The notes under the pieces are model-generated. The model saw only the letters and a program-made list of their open reading frames with translations, made no database searches and was not told where the DNA came from. A stretch of DNA of 64,000 nucleotides from Dichetophora obliterata (taxonomy: Eukaryota > Arthropoda > Insecta > Diptera > Sciomyzidae): contig OY986438.1 of NCBI GenBank assembly GCA_963920525.1, positions 77,491,560-77,555,559 of the forward strand, written 5' to 3'. Numbering within the stretch: the first letter of the stretch is position 1; every line of letters begins with the position of its first letter. Below are positions 45,075 through 56,023 of the stretch, piece by piece. The translations under genes and the position numbers were made by a program.

Positions 45075-45560
45075 TGTTTTCAATATATATTTATTTAAAT
45101 TTCTTCAATTTTTAACTTCGTGATTTTCAATTTTCTTTTAATTTGTAAAATAATATTTTCCTTTACATAAAAATTATATGTCTTTTTCATTATTTTTCCC
45201 TTTCAATATATATATTTCAATTTTTAACTTCGTGATTTTCAATTTTTTTTAATTTGTAAAATAATATTTTCCTTTACATAAAAATTATATGTCTTTTTCA
45301 TTATTTTCCCCTTTCAATATATATATTTCAATTTCTTCAATTTTTAACTTCGTGATTTTCAATTTTCTTTTAATTTGTAAAATAATATTTTCCTTTACAT
45401 AAAAATTATGTGTCTTTTTCATTCTTTTTCCCTTTCAATATATATATTTCAATTTCTTCAATTTTTAACTTCGTGATTTTCAATTTTCTTTTAATTTGTA
45501 AAATAATATTTTCCTTTACATAAAAATTATATGTCTTTTTCATTATTTTTCCCTTTACTT
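45075..45560 (-). repeat. 112-121-bp tandem repeat in Gypsy4
   Basis: Four units, marked by AACTTCGTGATTTTCAATTT at about 45114, 45226, 45346 and 45467, are nearly identical apart from short deletions. They are AT-rich and non-coding. The rest of 44430-46380 is AT-rich without a recognisable gene. Confidence 0.88.
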
Positions 45561-46384
45561 TCTCTATCATATTACTTATTATATTTTACTGCGTCTTCAT
45601 TTGACGTTATAAAATTTCTTTATTTTCCATTATTTATTTTTTTTTATTTCAACCAAATCTTTTTATATATTTTATATTTCAATCCAAAACAGAATTAACA
45701 TAAAGTGGCACAATTTTGAGATCTACAAGTGGAATGCGTTGTACTAGAATTTAATCCTTGCGAGGTATTTCTGTAACAACATCATTCACTTTGAAGATGC
45801 CAACACAATTGCCTTTTACTTTAGATTTTCTCCATTTCTTATTTTTCCAATCTTTTCTTTTATTTTTTTTTCTCTCTATAATCATTTCAAATTTATCTTC
45901 TCTTAAAAAAAATTTTCTCTAGCATCTTCCATTTGCTGGCATTTATAACCGTTTTTTGATTTCACATCTTTCTCTTAACTTCTTCTTTCAGTAAGTATTT
46001 TCCTCTAGTCCATTTATTTCACATCGCCGTATTCTGGCCCCAAATGTGTTTTTACATTAACTACTTTGCTAATTTGCTTTTTATGTAATTTTTTATTTTT
46101 TTTTTATATATACCTTTTCTTTAAAACTTTACTAACACTTTTAATATTTATTTTATTCTCGTAATTGTAGTACCACTAATATGTATTTTATTCTATTTTT
46201 CCCTCTCCCGTAAATTTTTTATTTTTGTCTGACGGTGTTTAGAAACCTAATATTATTACCTCTGTTGCTGCTTGTTTTTTTCCCCCTGTTTCATTATAAC
46301 TCACTAAATTTATCTAATAATACTTACTTCTTTATTTTGCTCTAGGTTTTGTTTAATGTTCTAACACTTAATCTTTTTCTATTT

Positions 46385-47089
46385 CTAATTTTCATGAAAC
46401 AATTTTAGTAAATTGTTATGAATTTTCTTTGCTTTCCCCTTTATCGCAATCTCTGTGGTAACTGGGGTTTTTACCACTACAACTTCATATGGACCTATCC
46501 ATATAGGTGAAAATTTGTTTTTCCTTGCTTGATTCTTCATTATGACTTTGTCCCCAATTCTAAATTCTAATGCATTTAAAGTATTGTCGTAAAATTTTTT
46601 AGAAATTATTTTTGCACGCTCCTGGTTTTGTCTTGCCAGTTCGTGTGCTTTCTGAATTTGATACTTAAGTATCTTTGCAGTATCTTCGGCATTATACACA
46701 GGACTACATTTCCGCTTTAAGTTTGTTGGCATTTCTGAGTCAAACCCATATAAAGTTTTGAAAGGTGTTTGCTTTGTTGTCGTATGCGGTGTGTTATTGT
46801 GAACGTGCATTGCAGACGATAACCACTGATCCCAATTGGACCCGTCTTCTTTGGCAAACCCTCTTAAATATTCTGCCAAAGGCCTATGACTTCTCTCTAG
46901 GGAACCATTTCCCTGCGGATGATACGGTGTAATATGTAATTTTTTAATACCTAACATTTTACATACATCTGAAAACACGCGTGAAATAAAATTTGAGACG
47001 TTGTCTGTAATTAACACCCTTGGTATATTGTGGCGAGTTATAATTTCGTTGAAAAATACTTTCGATAAAATTTTCTGTCGCCCAAACAA
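46385..47089 (-). pseudogene. pol: Gypsy4 integrase, N-terminally deleted
   Basis: The frame has the second and third catalytic residues (ITDNVSNFISRVF and NGSLERSHRP), a gypsy-type linker (YGFDSEMPTNLKRK) and a GPY/F-like module (SPIWIGPYEVVVV). It ends IHNNLLKLFHEN. The HHCC finger and the first catalytic Asp are missing, because a deletion near 47080 fuses RNase H sequence to the integrase core. Not functional. Confidence 0.88.
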
Positions 47090-47474
47090 TCGCTAAAAAC
47101 TCTTTTTCTATTGTTGAGTACCTTTTTTCGGCATTATTCAATGATCTACTTGCAAACGCAATTGGTCGATCTTCTCCTTCTTCCCCTTGTGACAAGACTG
47201 CTCCTAATGCGTCTCCACTCGCGTCTGTAGTTAGTAAAAATGGTTTGTTAAAGTCAGGATATGCCAAAATGGGTGATGAAGTCACTGCTTCCTTTATTTT
47301 TTCGAACGCTTCCTGACACTTCTCTGACCATTGGAACTTATTATCCTTCTTCAATAAGTTATTTATGGGTGATGCCATCTGTGAAATATTTTCTATAAAT
47401 TTTCTGTAATAATTACCTAAGCCTAAAAATGCTTGAACCTCTTTCCTATTTCTCGGTATTGGAAAATCCTTCAC
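46959..47474 (-). pseudogene. pol: Gypsy4 polymerase end and RNase H N-terminal part
   Basis: Carries LGLGNYYRKFIENIS, the RNase H start TTDASGDALGAVLSQG, and RYSTIEKEFLAIVWATENF. Then it runs abruptly into unrelated residues where the deletion junction with integrase lies (about 47080). Confidence 0.85.
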
Positions 47475-47581
47475 GCATTTTAATTTTTGTGGATCTGGTA
47501 GCGCTCCTAATTCCGAACATTTATGTCCCAGGTATGCTATTTCTCTGCGAAGAAACTGACACTTCCGTTTTCAATTTTAAG

Positions 47582-48626
47582 CTATTTTGCTCTAAGTCTC
47601 TGGAATACTTGTGCTAATCTTTCTCCATGTTGCTGTAGATTTTTGCCATAAATTACCACATCATCTAAACACACAAAACAATCTATTCCTTGTAATCCTG
47701 TCAGTATATTATTCATTAATCGCTGGAGCTCCGGTGAGTCCAAACGGCATTCTATTGAATTCATAATGACCAAACGCTGTACTAAATGCTGTTTTTTTTC
47801 TGTCTTCTTTACTCATGAGAACCTGATGGTACCCACTGGCCAAATCTAATGTTGAAAAATATCTGCAGTGCCCTAACTGATCTAATATTTCATCGATCCT
47901 AGGTATTGGGAAAACTTGCTTAATTGTTGCGTCATTTACCTTTCTGAAATCTATTACTTATCTCCATTTTTTAATACCATCGCTTCCTGCTTTCTTTGGT
48001 ACTAACAGCAATGGCGAATTCCAAGGTGATTTGCTCGGCCTAATAATGTCGTCTTCTAAAATTTGTTCTACCTGTTTTTGAATTTCTTCTCTATGTGCTT
48101 GAGGTAATCTATACTGTTTTTGATTTATTGGAGGCTGATTTGCTTGAACCTGAATTTCGTGTTCTATTACTGGAGTGTATGTTAATTTATCCCCTTCCAA
48201 GAGAATAATATTATGGTATGCCGTTATTAAATTCTCGATTGTAGATCTTTCCTCTACGTTAAAATTTTCATCTAATTTAATTGTCTGTGTTAATTTATTA
48301 ATCCTTTCTTTTACCTTACACTTGTTAACTCCAAAAATTGAGCCTGACTTCAGTTTAAATATGTTATAATTGGAAAATTTCAATTTATAGTACCTCGGCA
48401 AGATAACATCTTCATTATTTGAATTCAAAATTGATACATACGCGGTATCGTTCTCTACCTTCGTTAAACTTTCTCCTAAGTAAACCCCTGGCACAATCTC
48501 CTGTTTAAGTATAATTACCACCGGAATTTTAGTCTCTACTTTAATTCTTACTGTTTGTATGGTTCTAGCTTTTATTTGTATTTCTTCACTGTAATTAATT
48601 GAACTTAACTCATTCATTTGTTTCAA
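47582..48626 (-). pseudogene. pol: Gypsy4 pre-polymerase linker and reverse transcriptase (broken)
   Basis: Frame 48626-47958 holds the linker and the polymerase start (SKSPWNSPLLLVPKKAGSDG). It ends at a stop near 47957 within the conserved basic motif. The frame then continues in recognisable form ([10 protein letters not shown] and [10 protein letters not shown], about 47830-47730). Frame 47773-47582 has the catalytic-region variant FVCLDDVVIYGKN. Confidence 0.85.
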
Positions 48627-48798
48627 TGGTAATTTTATATTACCTCCTTCTCTGTTATATATAGTTAATGTTTTATCTATCGTATTTATTATAGTTTTAT
48701 ACCATCTGCAGGCAGACCTTCTTCTAGTGCCACTACGTGCAACTTAAAACTAAGATTATTTACTTCGTCATGTTTTATCTTCACTGACCCAAGTGTTT

Positions 48799-49248
48799 TC
48801 ACGAAACCCCGAATACTCCACACAAATTCCTAATATCTTTTCCCCTGTCCTCCATTGTTTTTAATGCGTTTTGTTTCACTAAACTCGTGTCTGCTCCGGA
48901 ATCTACAAGAATAATTAGTCTACCATTTATAGCATTCTTGCAAGGAATTTCTATAAACACATCATTAACTTTAGAGATTCCAAAACATTCACCCTCTTTC
49001 TTCTCCAGCACCGTCAGATTTTTGTGCCAACCATCATTTAATATATTTTCATTTCCTTTTTCTAATAACACCTTGAATTTTCCTTTTGTTATATTTTTAT
49101 TTAATGATCCTGTTACCACTTTGAAGTTTTCTTCTATCCTATTCTCTACTGCTCTCATAATATTTTCCAAATGTATTCTTCTTTCTTTTATTAATTTTTT
49201 TATATTCCTCCGAACTCTTCTCATGCTACTCATGGCCATATTAACCAC
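48799..49248 (-). pseudogene. pol: Gypsy4 aspartic protease
   Basis: A 149-codon frame with the retropepsin active site ILVDSGADTSLV near its C-terminal third. It has a basic N-terminal region (RRVRRNIKKLIKERR) and ends at 48799 before the flap and C-terminal motif are complete, so it is probably frameshifted. Confidence 0.8.
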
Positions 49249-49295
49249 ATATATAATTATTTGTATTATTATAAAACTGCTATCAAAAAATTTTT

Positions 49296-49930
49296 TTAAG
49301 TTGCCCGTAGCAACTTAATTATTTCTTCTGAATTCGGGCCAACATTTACTACATGTTCACCTGATTGGGGTGTATCGATATTTCTGATCTTTTCAGATAT
49401 TGAATCCTTGGATACTACACTTAATACTTGCTGAGATGAACAGACATTCACAATCTTTTCAGATGTCGAATGATCTGTTACTGAACTTTCCCCTGGCTTG
49501 GATGTACAGATATTCACAATCTCTTCAGACGTAGAATTATCTGTTACTATCCTTTCTATTGGCTTAGATGTACGGATATTCACAATCTTTCTAGATGTAG
49601 AATTATCCGTTACTATCTTTGATGGCCTTATTTCGCTCTTATTTCGGGGTTCCCAGCTCATTGGCCTTGGCTGGGCCCCTGAAAGTTTCCCTACCGATTT
49701 TCCCAGTTGTTCCTCCTATAACACTCCTCCTGCATATGACCCACCTTGTCACACCACCTACATCGTACCTGTTGCTGTCTCACTTGCAGTTCATTACCAA
49801 AATTATTTGCCCTAAATCTCAGTTGACCGTTGCATATGTTTCTGTTTTCCTGCTGCCTACAATTTCTCTTGGCGTAACAGTCTTCAGTGGATCCAAAAAA
49901 GTTGTTGTTGACAAAATGCGTATCTAAAAA
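49296..49930 (-). pseudogene. gag: Gypsy4 gag C-terminal remnant with zinc knuckle and internal repeats
   Basis: On the - strand near 49720-49775 a CCHC knuckle can be read (CRWCDKVGHMQEEC), ending in a stop soon after. Downstream, the frame 49661-49296 carries four imperfect copies of a unit of about 23 residues (TDNSTSEEIVNICTSKP). The capsid part of gag is missing or unrecognisable. Confidence 0.7.
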
Positions 49931-50301
49931 AAATTTCCCAAAAATTTAATTCCTAAAAAGGCTTCAAACGAAACTTAAACCTTTATATACAAAAGAAAAT
50001 ATTCCTACCATCCCCTTTCCGAGAGGTGGTGGAAGATGGATCCGCCATCAATAATATATTTCCAGTAGGACCCACGCCAGTCCTACTGCCACAAAAATAA
50101 TATCTCCACAGGATTTTATGCCAAAAACTAACAATTTGCCCAACAAAACAAAAAATTTTTTTTTCAATATGCCCAACGGTTTAGCTCCATATTTTATCGT
50201 CATAAATCCTTTCTCATTATTTAAAACATAAACAACACCTTTTTTTAAAATGTCAAAACATTTCTACTCTTTTAAAATTTTACAAAACTAAAAAAAAATT
50301 A

Positions 50302-50609
50302 TCCTTAATATTCCTGTAACAATAAGGATCCTATCTAACATTAAAATTCCATACAAAAATTTTTAATTTCAAAATATCCTTGTTGTTCCTGTAACAACAA
50401 GGTCCCACCTTGTTCCTATTTATTTTTTCACAAAAGGAAAAATATCTATTTTTTTTTTTAAAACCACCCTTGCTGTTCCTGTAACAGAAGGATCTAACAA
50501 AAATTGTACTCCTCTAAAATTTTTTTAAAATTAAACAAACAAAGTTGTCCTTATTGTTCCTGTAACAATAAGGATCCTAACATCCTTGCTGTCCTTGCGA
50601 ACAGAAAGA
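50302..50609 (-). repeat. Five hairpin-forming repeats in the Gypsy4 leader
   Basis: Units at about 50302-50328, 50378-50402, 50468-50491, 50549-50573 and 50584-50609 follow the scheme CCTTNTTGTT, CCTGT, AACAANAAGG. Copies two and four form perfect 10-bp stems with a 5-base loop. They differ at one stem position, and the change is compensated on both sides (CCTTGTTGTT with AACAACAAGG; CCTTATTGTT with AACAATAAGG). Copies one, three and five are imperfect. They lie between the primer site and gag. Confidence 0.8.
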
Positions 50610-50610
50610 T

Positions 50611-50626
50611 CCTATCGGCTGAGCCA
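50611..50626 (-). promoter_or_regulatory. Primer binding site of Gypsy4
   Basis: The - strand reads TGGCTCAGCCGATAGG two bases after the 5' LTR. It resembles the Gypsy2 site (TGGCGCAGCCGG), with one difference in the first eight bases. Confidence 0.65.
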
Positions 50627-50628
50627 TT

Positions 50629-51610
50629 TGTTGTATGCTCTCTGCGAGGATACCCGTAGATCCTACAGACGCCGAGGGACGTCCTACCTAAGGTTTGCTG
50701 CCGGCGCTTAAGAGCGCCACTGGCATCTACTTAAAAAAAATATCTCCTTCGCCGTCACCCTTAGGTGCATTCAGGCGTTGAGATTTGTTATACTTACTGG
50801 TACTTTTATGCTCCAAGTTATCCCCGTACTGGTCTTGCCTAGGCTTAGTTAATAGACGGTAACTTCTTTAATTGAAACTGATCATTCAATAGTCTCTTTA
50901 TTTTAGCGGGGACCAGATATTTATAACATATCTGGCCGTGCTTCTTCTTCTTAAGTTTTAAATTCTTATTACATACTTAATTCTACTTATTGATAAATCA
51001 GCGGTTGCGTAATTTTGCCTTCCGCCTCTTGCACAATAATTTGTCTTAAATTAACTTCATTATTAAGTTCTTAATCTAGTTTTGTATTGTTTGTTTACAA
51101 TTAATTCTTATTTTAAAACATACTCATACATACTTATTTAATGATGCCAACTTGGGCTAAACAAACATACAAACATGTGTAACATGTGTAATTGGGTCAT
51201 ATTGCCCAGCGAATTATTATTTAAATTATACTTGTTTTTCGTTATTCGCATAGCCAAAATGTGTTTGCTAAATACAACAATAAAATATTAAAATTAATTT
51301 ACCTCTGGTTTTTGCTTTGCCAGCATTTGACGCTGGCCGCACAGAAGTAAATTGTTGGCTTTATTTTATTGTCTTTAAATTAAATGAAAACTGATCGCCC
51401 AGTTGTTGTTGCGGTAGATCAGTGTACATTTTATTGTCTTATTTTTGTTTTAATTGACTGGCCTTGGCATTGAATTCATATAAAAGTGCCGCAATGCAAT
51501 GAATGTTGATCGCTCGCTTAGTTGTTGCGGTGGATCAACTTTCATTGCCAGCACTTGGCCACTAGTAGAAAGACAATATTTTGGGGAATGCCTCGTTGTG
51601 AGTCACAACA
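50629..51610 (-). repeat. 5' LTR of Gypsy4 (982 bp)
   Basis: This is the partner of 42170-43184, followed by the target duplication CTAT (51611-51614). Confidence 0.92.
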
Positions 51611-51985
51611 CTATCCATATGAAACGTATTTTCTTCTTTATGATCTTCATTATTGATTATTGCTTGTAATTTCTTATTATTTGAAACAAAGTTGCAAAAA
51701 TTAAATCCGGCAGCAGCGCATATTTCTTTAGCTTGTTGAATTGTTGTTTCTGCTTCCAATTCATCGTCAAAACTTACAACAATGTCGTCTACATAAGTGT
51801 TATTTATCACTGCGCTTGCGCCATTCTCCATGGTGTATTTGGCAGCGCTAAAATTCTTAATATATTCGGCGCAGCATGGTGAGCAGGCTGCTCCAAATAT
51901 CATAAAAGTCATACAATAAATTCGAATTGGCTGCGTGGTGTCTCCATCGCGCCACAAAAAACGTTGAAACGTATTCTAGTCATCT
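51611..51985 (-). pseudogene. pol: BEL2 reverse transcriptase fragment right of Gypsy4
   Basis: The frame from 51957 carries WRDGDTTQPIRIYCMTFMIF, the BEL-specific GAACSPCCAEYIK and the catalytic NTYVDDIVVSF, then runs into the Gypsy4 junction. A few residues upstream (FQRFL) still read as BEL sequence. Before that, at about 51965-51985, the sequence changes to Gypsy3 RNase H. The 5' LTR, gag, protease and early polymerase of BEL2 are not present. Confidence 0.85.
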
Positions 51986-53308
51986 TCGACGACGAATTTT
52001 TGTGAGAGAATAATGATACTAATGGTCTGTAGCCAGTTACTACAATAAATTTTCTTCCAAACAATTCTTTTACTATTATGGGTTTATTTATGTCAGGTTT
52101 ATGTAATGATTTGCTTGCAAAAGATATAGGTAAATCATGCCCTATTTCTCCTTGTGATAGCACTGCTCCTAGCACAAAGTCAGATGCATCAGTCGTAAGG
52201 ATAAATGGTTTTTCAAAATCTGGGTATTGCAATACAGGTGGATTGATTAGTTTTTGTTTCAGTGTGTTAAAAGCTTTTTTCGCATTCTTCCGACCAGATG
52301 AAAGGTATTTCTTTCTTGAGTAAGGAATTAAGAGACTTGACGATTGTTGCAAAATCTGGTATGAAACGCCTGTAATAATTGCAAAACGCTACAAATCTTC
52401 TTACTTCATCTGCACTGTTTGGTGTTGGGTATTTTAATACTGTTTCGCACTTGGAGGGATCTGTTTTTATGCCTTTATCTGTTATAAGATGACCTAAAAA
52501 AATTTCTTCTGATTTAAGAAAATGATATTTACTTGCATTGAGCTTCAAATTGTATTGTTGTAAACGATCGAACACTTTGATTAAATTTTGGTTGTGATGA
52601 TTCAAAGAGCATACAAATACAAATATGTCATCAACATACAAGAATGCTTCTGAATTTAAACCACTAAATGCGATTGTTTGCATTCGTTGGAAACTATTTG
52701 ATGATATTTTTAATTCGAAAGGTAAACGTCTAAACTGATAATGTCCGTTTTGTGTTGAAAATGCAGTCAAAGGTTTGAATCCTGTTCTAAAGGTATTTGG
52801 TGGAAAGAGCTCGTCATGTCTAGGGTCGAAAAATATTTGGCTCTCCCTAACATGTCTAAAACGTCTTCTAATCTTGTTAAAGGGAATTTGTCGTTTTTAC
52901 TATTTTATCGTTTAATTTTCTTGAATTTACCATTAGACGCCATTTTTTAATGTTTTCATCATTTTTTTTCTTGGGTACCAAGAGTAATGGTGAGTTGTAT
53001 GGACTAATAGAATGTTCAATAATGTTGTTGCTCATTAAGTCAGTTATTTGCTTCTGTATTTCGTCATATTGTGTATGAGATAGTCTATAATTTTTTATGT
53101 ATACAGGTGTTAGTTCTGATAAATTTATTGCTTGTGTGTAGAAATTGTTAGTCGAAAGCTGTTCTCCATTGAGGTGAAAAATTATTTGATATGTTTTAAA
53201 AATGTCAGTAAGTTCAGTAACGGATTGTTCATTTAATTTTAGTTCAGTCATTAGTTTTTCAAAACGTTTGTCATTACTGATTCTATCTGTGTATTTACCT
53301 GTTCTCAT
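51960..53308 (-). pseudogene. pol: Gypsy3 reverse transcriptase and RNase H N-terminal part
   Basis: Frames 53308-52877, 52770-52267 and 52352-51909 cover the polymerase and early RNase H. Motifs: ISPYNSPLLLVPKK, WRLMVNSRKLNDKIV (the usual Asp-Phe/Tyr replaced by Asn-Ser), FSTQNGHYQFRRLPF, catalytic YVDDIFVF, FCNYYRRFIPDF and TTDASDFVLGAVLSQG. Several conserved residues are changed, in line with the age suggested by its LTRs. RNase H breaks off at HKNSSSKMTRI, where BEL2 begins. Confidence 0.85.
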
Positions 53309-53612
53309 TATTGCGTAGTTTTTTAAACTCTCTGTTTTAGGCTTTTAAGGTGATCTCCGTATCGTTAACATTAATTACTTTTATGTGACATACCTTTTGC
53401 TGGTGCAATGAAATTTGCTAAAAATACGCCTTTTGTCAATTCCTGATTTAAAATTATACTGTTCTCTGTTATCTGTAATTTAATAAGAAAATTTTTTTTC
53501 TAATCTAGGTGGTATTTTAAAATCATTTTGATTTGGTAGTCTTGTATTTAGAGGTATTATGTAATATTCTTGTTCGAACATCTCCATTAATGTAAAAGTT
53601 TCATAATAAATT

Positions 53613-53852
53613 TTAATCATCTATATATTTGCTATCAACTATATAGAAATCATTCGTTGCTTTGTATTCACCGAAGCACAGAGATAAATTTGTTGTTCCT
53701 AAAGAGTAAATTTCTTCATTAGTGATTCCCGTTAACTTACATCTATTTTCACTAACTATATCAACATTTTCATCTATGTTTTTGCAGATTGAAATATCTG
53801 CTCCTGTATCTATTAAAAATGCGAGGTTTTGTTTTGCTTGTGCACAAATCAA
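53613..53852 (-). pseudogene. pol: Gypsy3 aspartic protease
   Basis: A 79-codon frame with the active-site motif [14 protein letters not shown] at its start. The retropepsin C-terminal Gly-Asn-Asp motif is not reached before the stop. Between 53613 and 53308 the sequence resembles the usual linker but the frame is lost. Confidence 0.8.
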
Positions 53853-53889
53853 AGTAATATAATTTGTGAGATTCCTTGATATATTATAA

Positions 53890-54856
53890 ATTTTTTTGCA
53901 ATTTATTTATGGCCTACCGGAAGCTCCAAATTTTCTCCCGGGCCTTCCTCGTTTCCCTGAAAGTGCACTACGCGCATATGTCTTGTGTAGCCATTATGTC
54001 TGTATATTCCGTTGTTATTATTGGGTATACTGCTGTTATTGTTATTTGGTCTGTAGTTATTGTTGTTGTTTCTGTTAGTATTATTATTCTTTGGTCTGTA
54101 ATTATTCTGTTAAAATTGTTATTTGATCTGAACGTGTTGTTGTTGGTATTGTTTGAGTTTCTTGTGGTTTTGTTGTTTTAACTAACTATTGATTGTAACT
54201 ATTTCGATTGTTATTATTGAAATTATTTTTATATGTATTCATATTATTGCGGTTGATGTTTCTTTGTGTGCTGTAATTTAAGATTCGACCACTATTTAGG
54301 TTAATGTTTTTTCTAGTTCTAAAGCTAAATTAACTGCGCTACCCAGGTCTGTTGGTTGTGCTGCAAAAATTGTTTGTTTTAGTCTGTCGTCAATGCCATT
54401 TTTGAATATGGTTAATGCATATTTTTCGTTCACATTACCCATAACAGTTTTTTGTTCAGCTGTTGCAACCGTACCTAATTCTTCAATTTGTAATCTGGTC
54501 AAGTGCGAAATGAGTTTCAGTATTTTGTATTTATAACCTGAGACAGATAAATTTCTTTGTTGAAATGAAGATAGTTGTGTGTAGATCTGTGCAGTATTCT
54601 GGTTGCTTTTGAATTTGTCTTGTAATTTTTGTTTTAGCGCATCAAATGAAGTGTAATCACATGCATACCCTAATGTTGTTTTTACTGTTGCACTCAATTT
54701 TACGCTTTTTACGAATTCTAAAAGAAGTTTTTTTCCATCTACACTGTAGGTATTGTAGAACAGTTCTGTTATTTTTAAAAATTACCCTAAGTCGTTGTAA
54801 CTTCCTGCAAAAGTTGGTATTGCTTTTAAAGCAAGTTCTAAATTGAAATTAGACAT
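53890..54856 (-). pseudogene. gag: Gypsy3 gag without zinc knuckle
   Basis: The likely start is the ATG at 54856. An in-frame TAA near 54782-54784 interrupts the N-terminus, and the main frame runs 54697-54296 (capsid-like, LKQKLQDKFKSNQNTAQIY). Downstream in another frame lies a strongly Asn-rich segment (54200-54020) and then HMRVVHFQGNEEGPG. An Asn-rich C-terminus lacking a CCHC knuckle fits the 412/mdg1 group as I know it. The break and stop make it a pseudogene. Confidence 0.75.
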
Positions 54857-55908
54857 TGTCCAGTTCAGGGGTAACTTTTGGTTTTAATAAATTTTTAATC
54901 TTATTTGACTTCGTTTATTATATTTTCGCTTTTTTATCTAACAATGTTGTTTTTAATGAATTTATTTTTGAATTCGTTTCTTCTATAAACTTTTTTGTAT
55001 ATAATCTATTAGGTTCTTTTTTTATTTTTTACGTATAATTCTTCTATTTGTTTTAATTCCATAAGATATAATTTTTATTCACATTTTATGCATGTATATT
55101 TTGAATTTGTATTCTGAATCCTTTTTTACCTATTACTTAATTACAAATAATGCACTTGAAGCAATTATAATGGAAACTGTTTGTTTTGTGGCTTAAATAT
55201 CTAACCTTTCCAATATCGACAATTTTTTGTTTGAAATTTGTACATCTTTTGTTGAATAAAATGTCAAAATATCCTTGGTAGAAACATCGAGTTGCGAGTT
55301 CTATCATGTTTAAACATTTTTTTATATTTTTCTCTTCTTTATTGATACATTTATTAAAATTTCAAATTATTTATTATACATTATTATTTAAATTTACATT
55401 TCTAATTAATTGTCTTATAATGGTGATTAACACAATACAGAATTACTTCTAGCGTCGTTGTTACTATTGTTGTTATTATTATTATTATTCGTCACTACTT
55501 CCTTGCTGCCAAACCATCCTATCATTAGTGTTTGTTTCTTCCGTAGTTCGCCTTTTGGATTAGTATTTGCTGCATCAGTTTTTTCCCTTTCATTTCTTGT
55601 AGTCAATGCTGCTACACGATAGAGTTCTGCTACCTGTTGCTTGGCTCTTACCTGTTTGCCGCCTCTTTGCTTTGTTCTGTTGGACCAGTGAGTAGTGTTG
55701 CTTCACCTTTTCGCTTTGCAGGCTCTGCCTTTTTTGCATTCCTCTATCGAAATGGCCTTTGGCCCAGCCGTTTTTGGTGTTGGCACATAAACCGGGCTAC
55801 TTCTTCGCTACGTACCAAAATATTGTACCGCGTTGCTCAACGCTTTAGCGAATAGCTCATCAAAATTTTCCATGTAATGTTGACTATTGCTGTTTCTAGG
55901 ACTTGTTG

Positions 55909-56023
55909 CAGGATCAGTTGTTTATGTTGTCTGCAGAATCGTTCGCAGGATTCCAAGGCTTGCAGGATAATGGTCTGCAGGATAAGATGTCGTTCGCAGG
56001 ATCGATTAGTTGCAGGATCGCCA
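55909..56023 (-). repeat. GCAGGAT repeats next to the Gypsy3 primer site
   Basis: Seven copies of GCAGGAT (one is GCAGAAT), spaced 13 to 25 bases apart, end at the LTR. The last copy overlaps the primer site. On the - strand the motif reads ATCCTGC. The rest of the leader (54860-55900) is AT-rich with no gene recognised. Confidence 0.75.
56009..56023 (-). promoter_or_regulatory. Primer binding site of Gypsy3
   Basis: The - strand reads TGGCGATCCTGCAAC directly against the LTR end. The first six bases match the TGGCGA start of the tRNA-Arg sites of 412/mdg1 elements. The remainder is diverged, so the tRNA is uncertain. Confidence 0.55.

Larger units (their letters stand above)
42170..51610 (-). 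mobile_element. Ty3/gypsy element (Gypsy4) inserted in BEL2
   Basis: Direct LTRs (42170-43184 and 50629-51610) are flanked by CTAT (42166-42169 and 51611-51614). On the - strand: 5' LTR, primer site TGGCTCAGCCGATAGG, a leader with hairpin repeats, gag, protease, polymerase, RNase H, integrase, a 3.2-kb AT-rich repeat-filled region, a purine tract and the 3' LTR. The coding part resembles Gypsy2. A deletion of roughly 1 kb joins RNase H to the middle of integrase, and other stops and frame changes are present. No env was recognised. Confidence 0.9.

Noticed and set aside
45075..45560. Regular repeats that might suggest a CRISPR array
   Set aside because: The units are direct tandem copies without unique spacers, inside a eukaryotic retrotransposon.
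46260..46385. Possible env gene after Gypsy4 integrase
   Set aside because: I found no signal peptide, cleavage site or membrane anchor between integrase and the 3' LTR, only AT-rich repeats.
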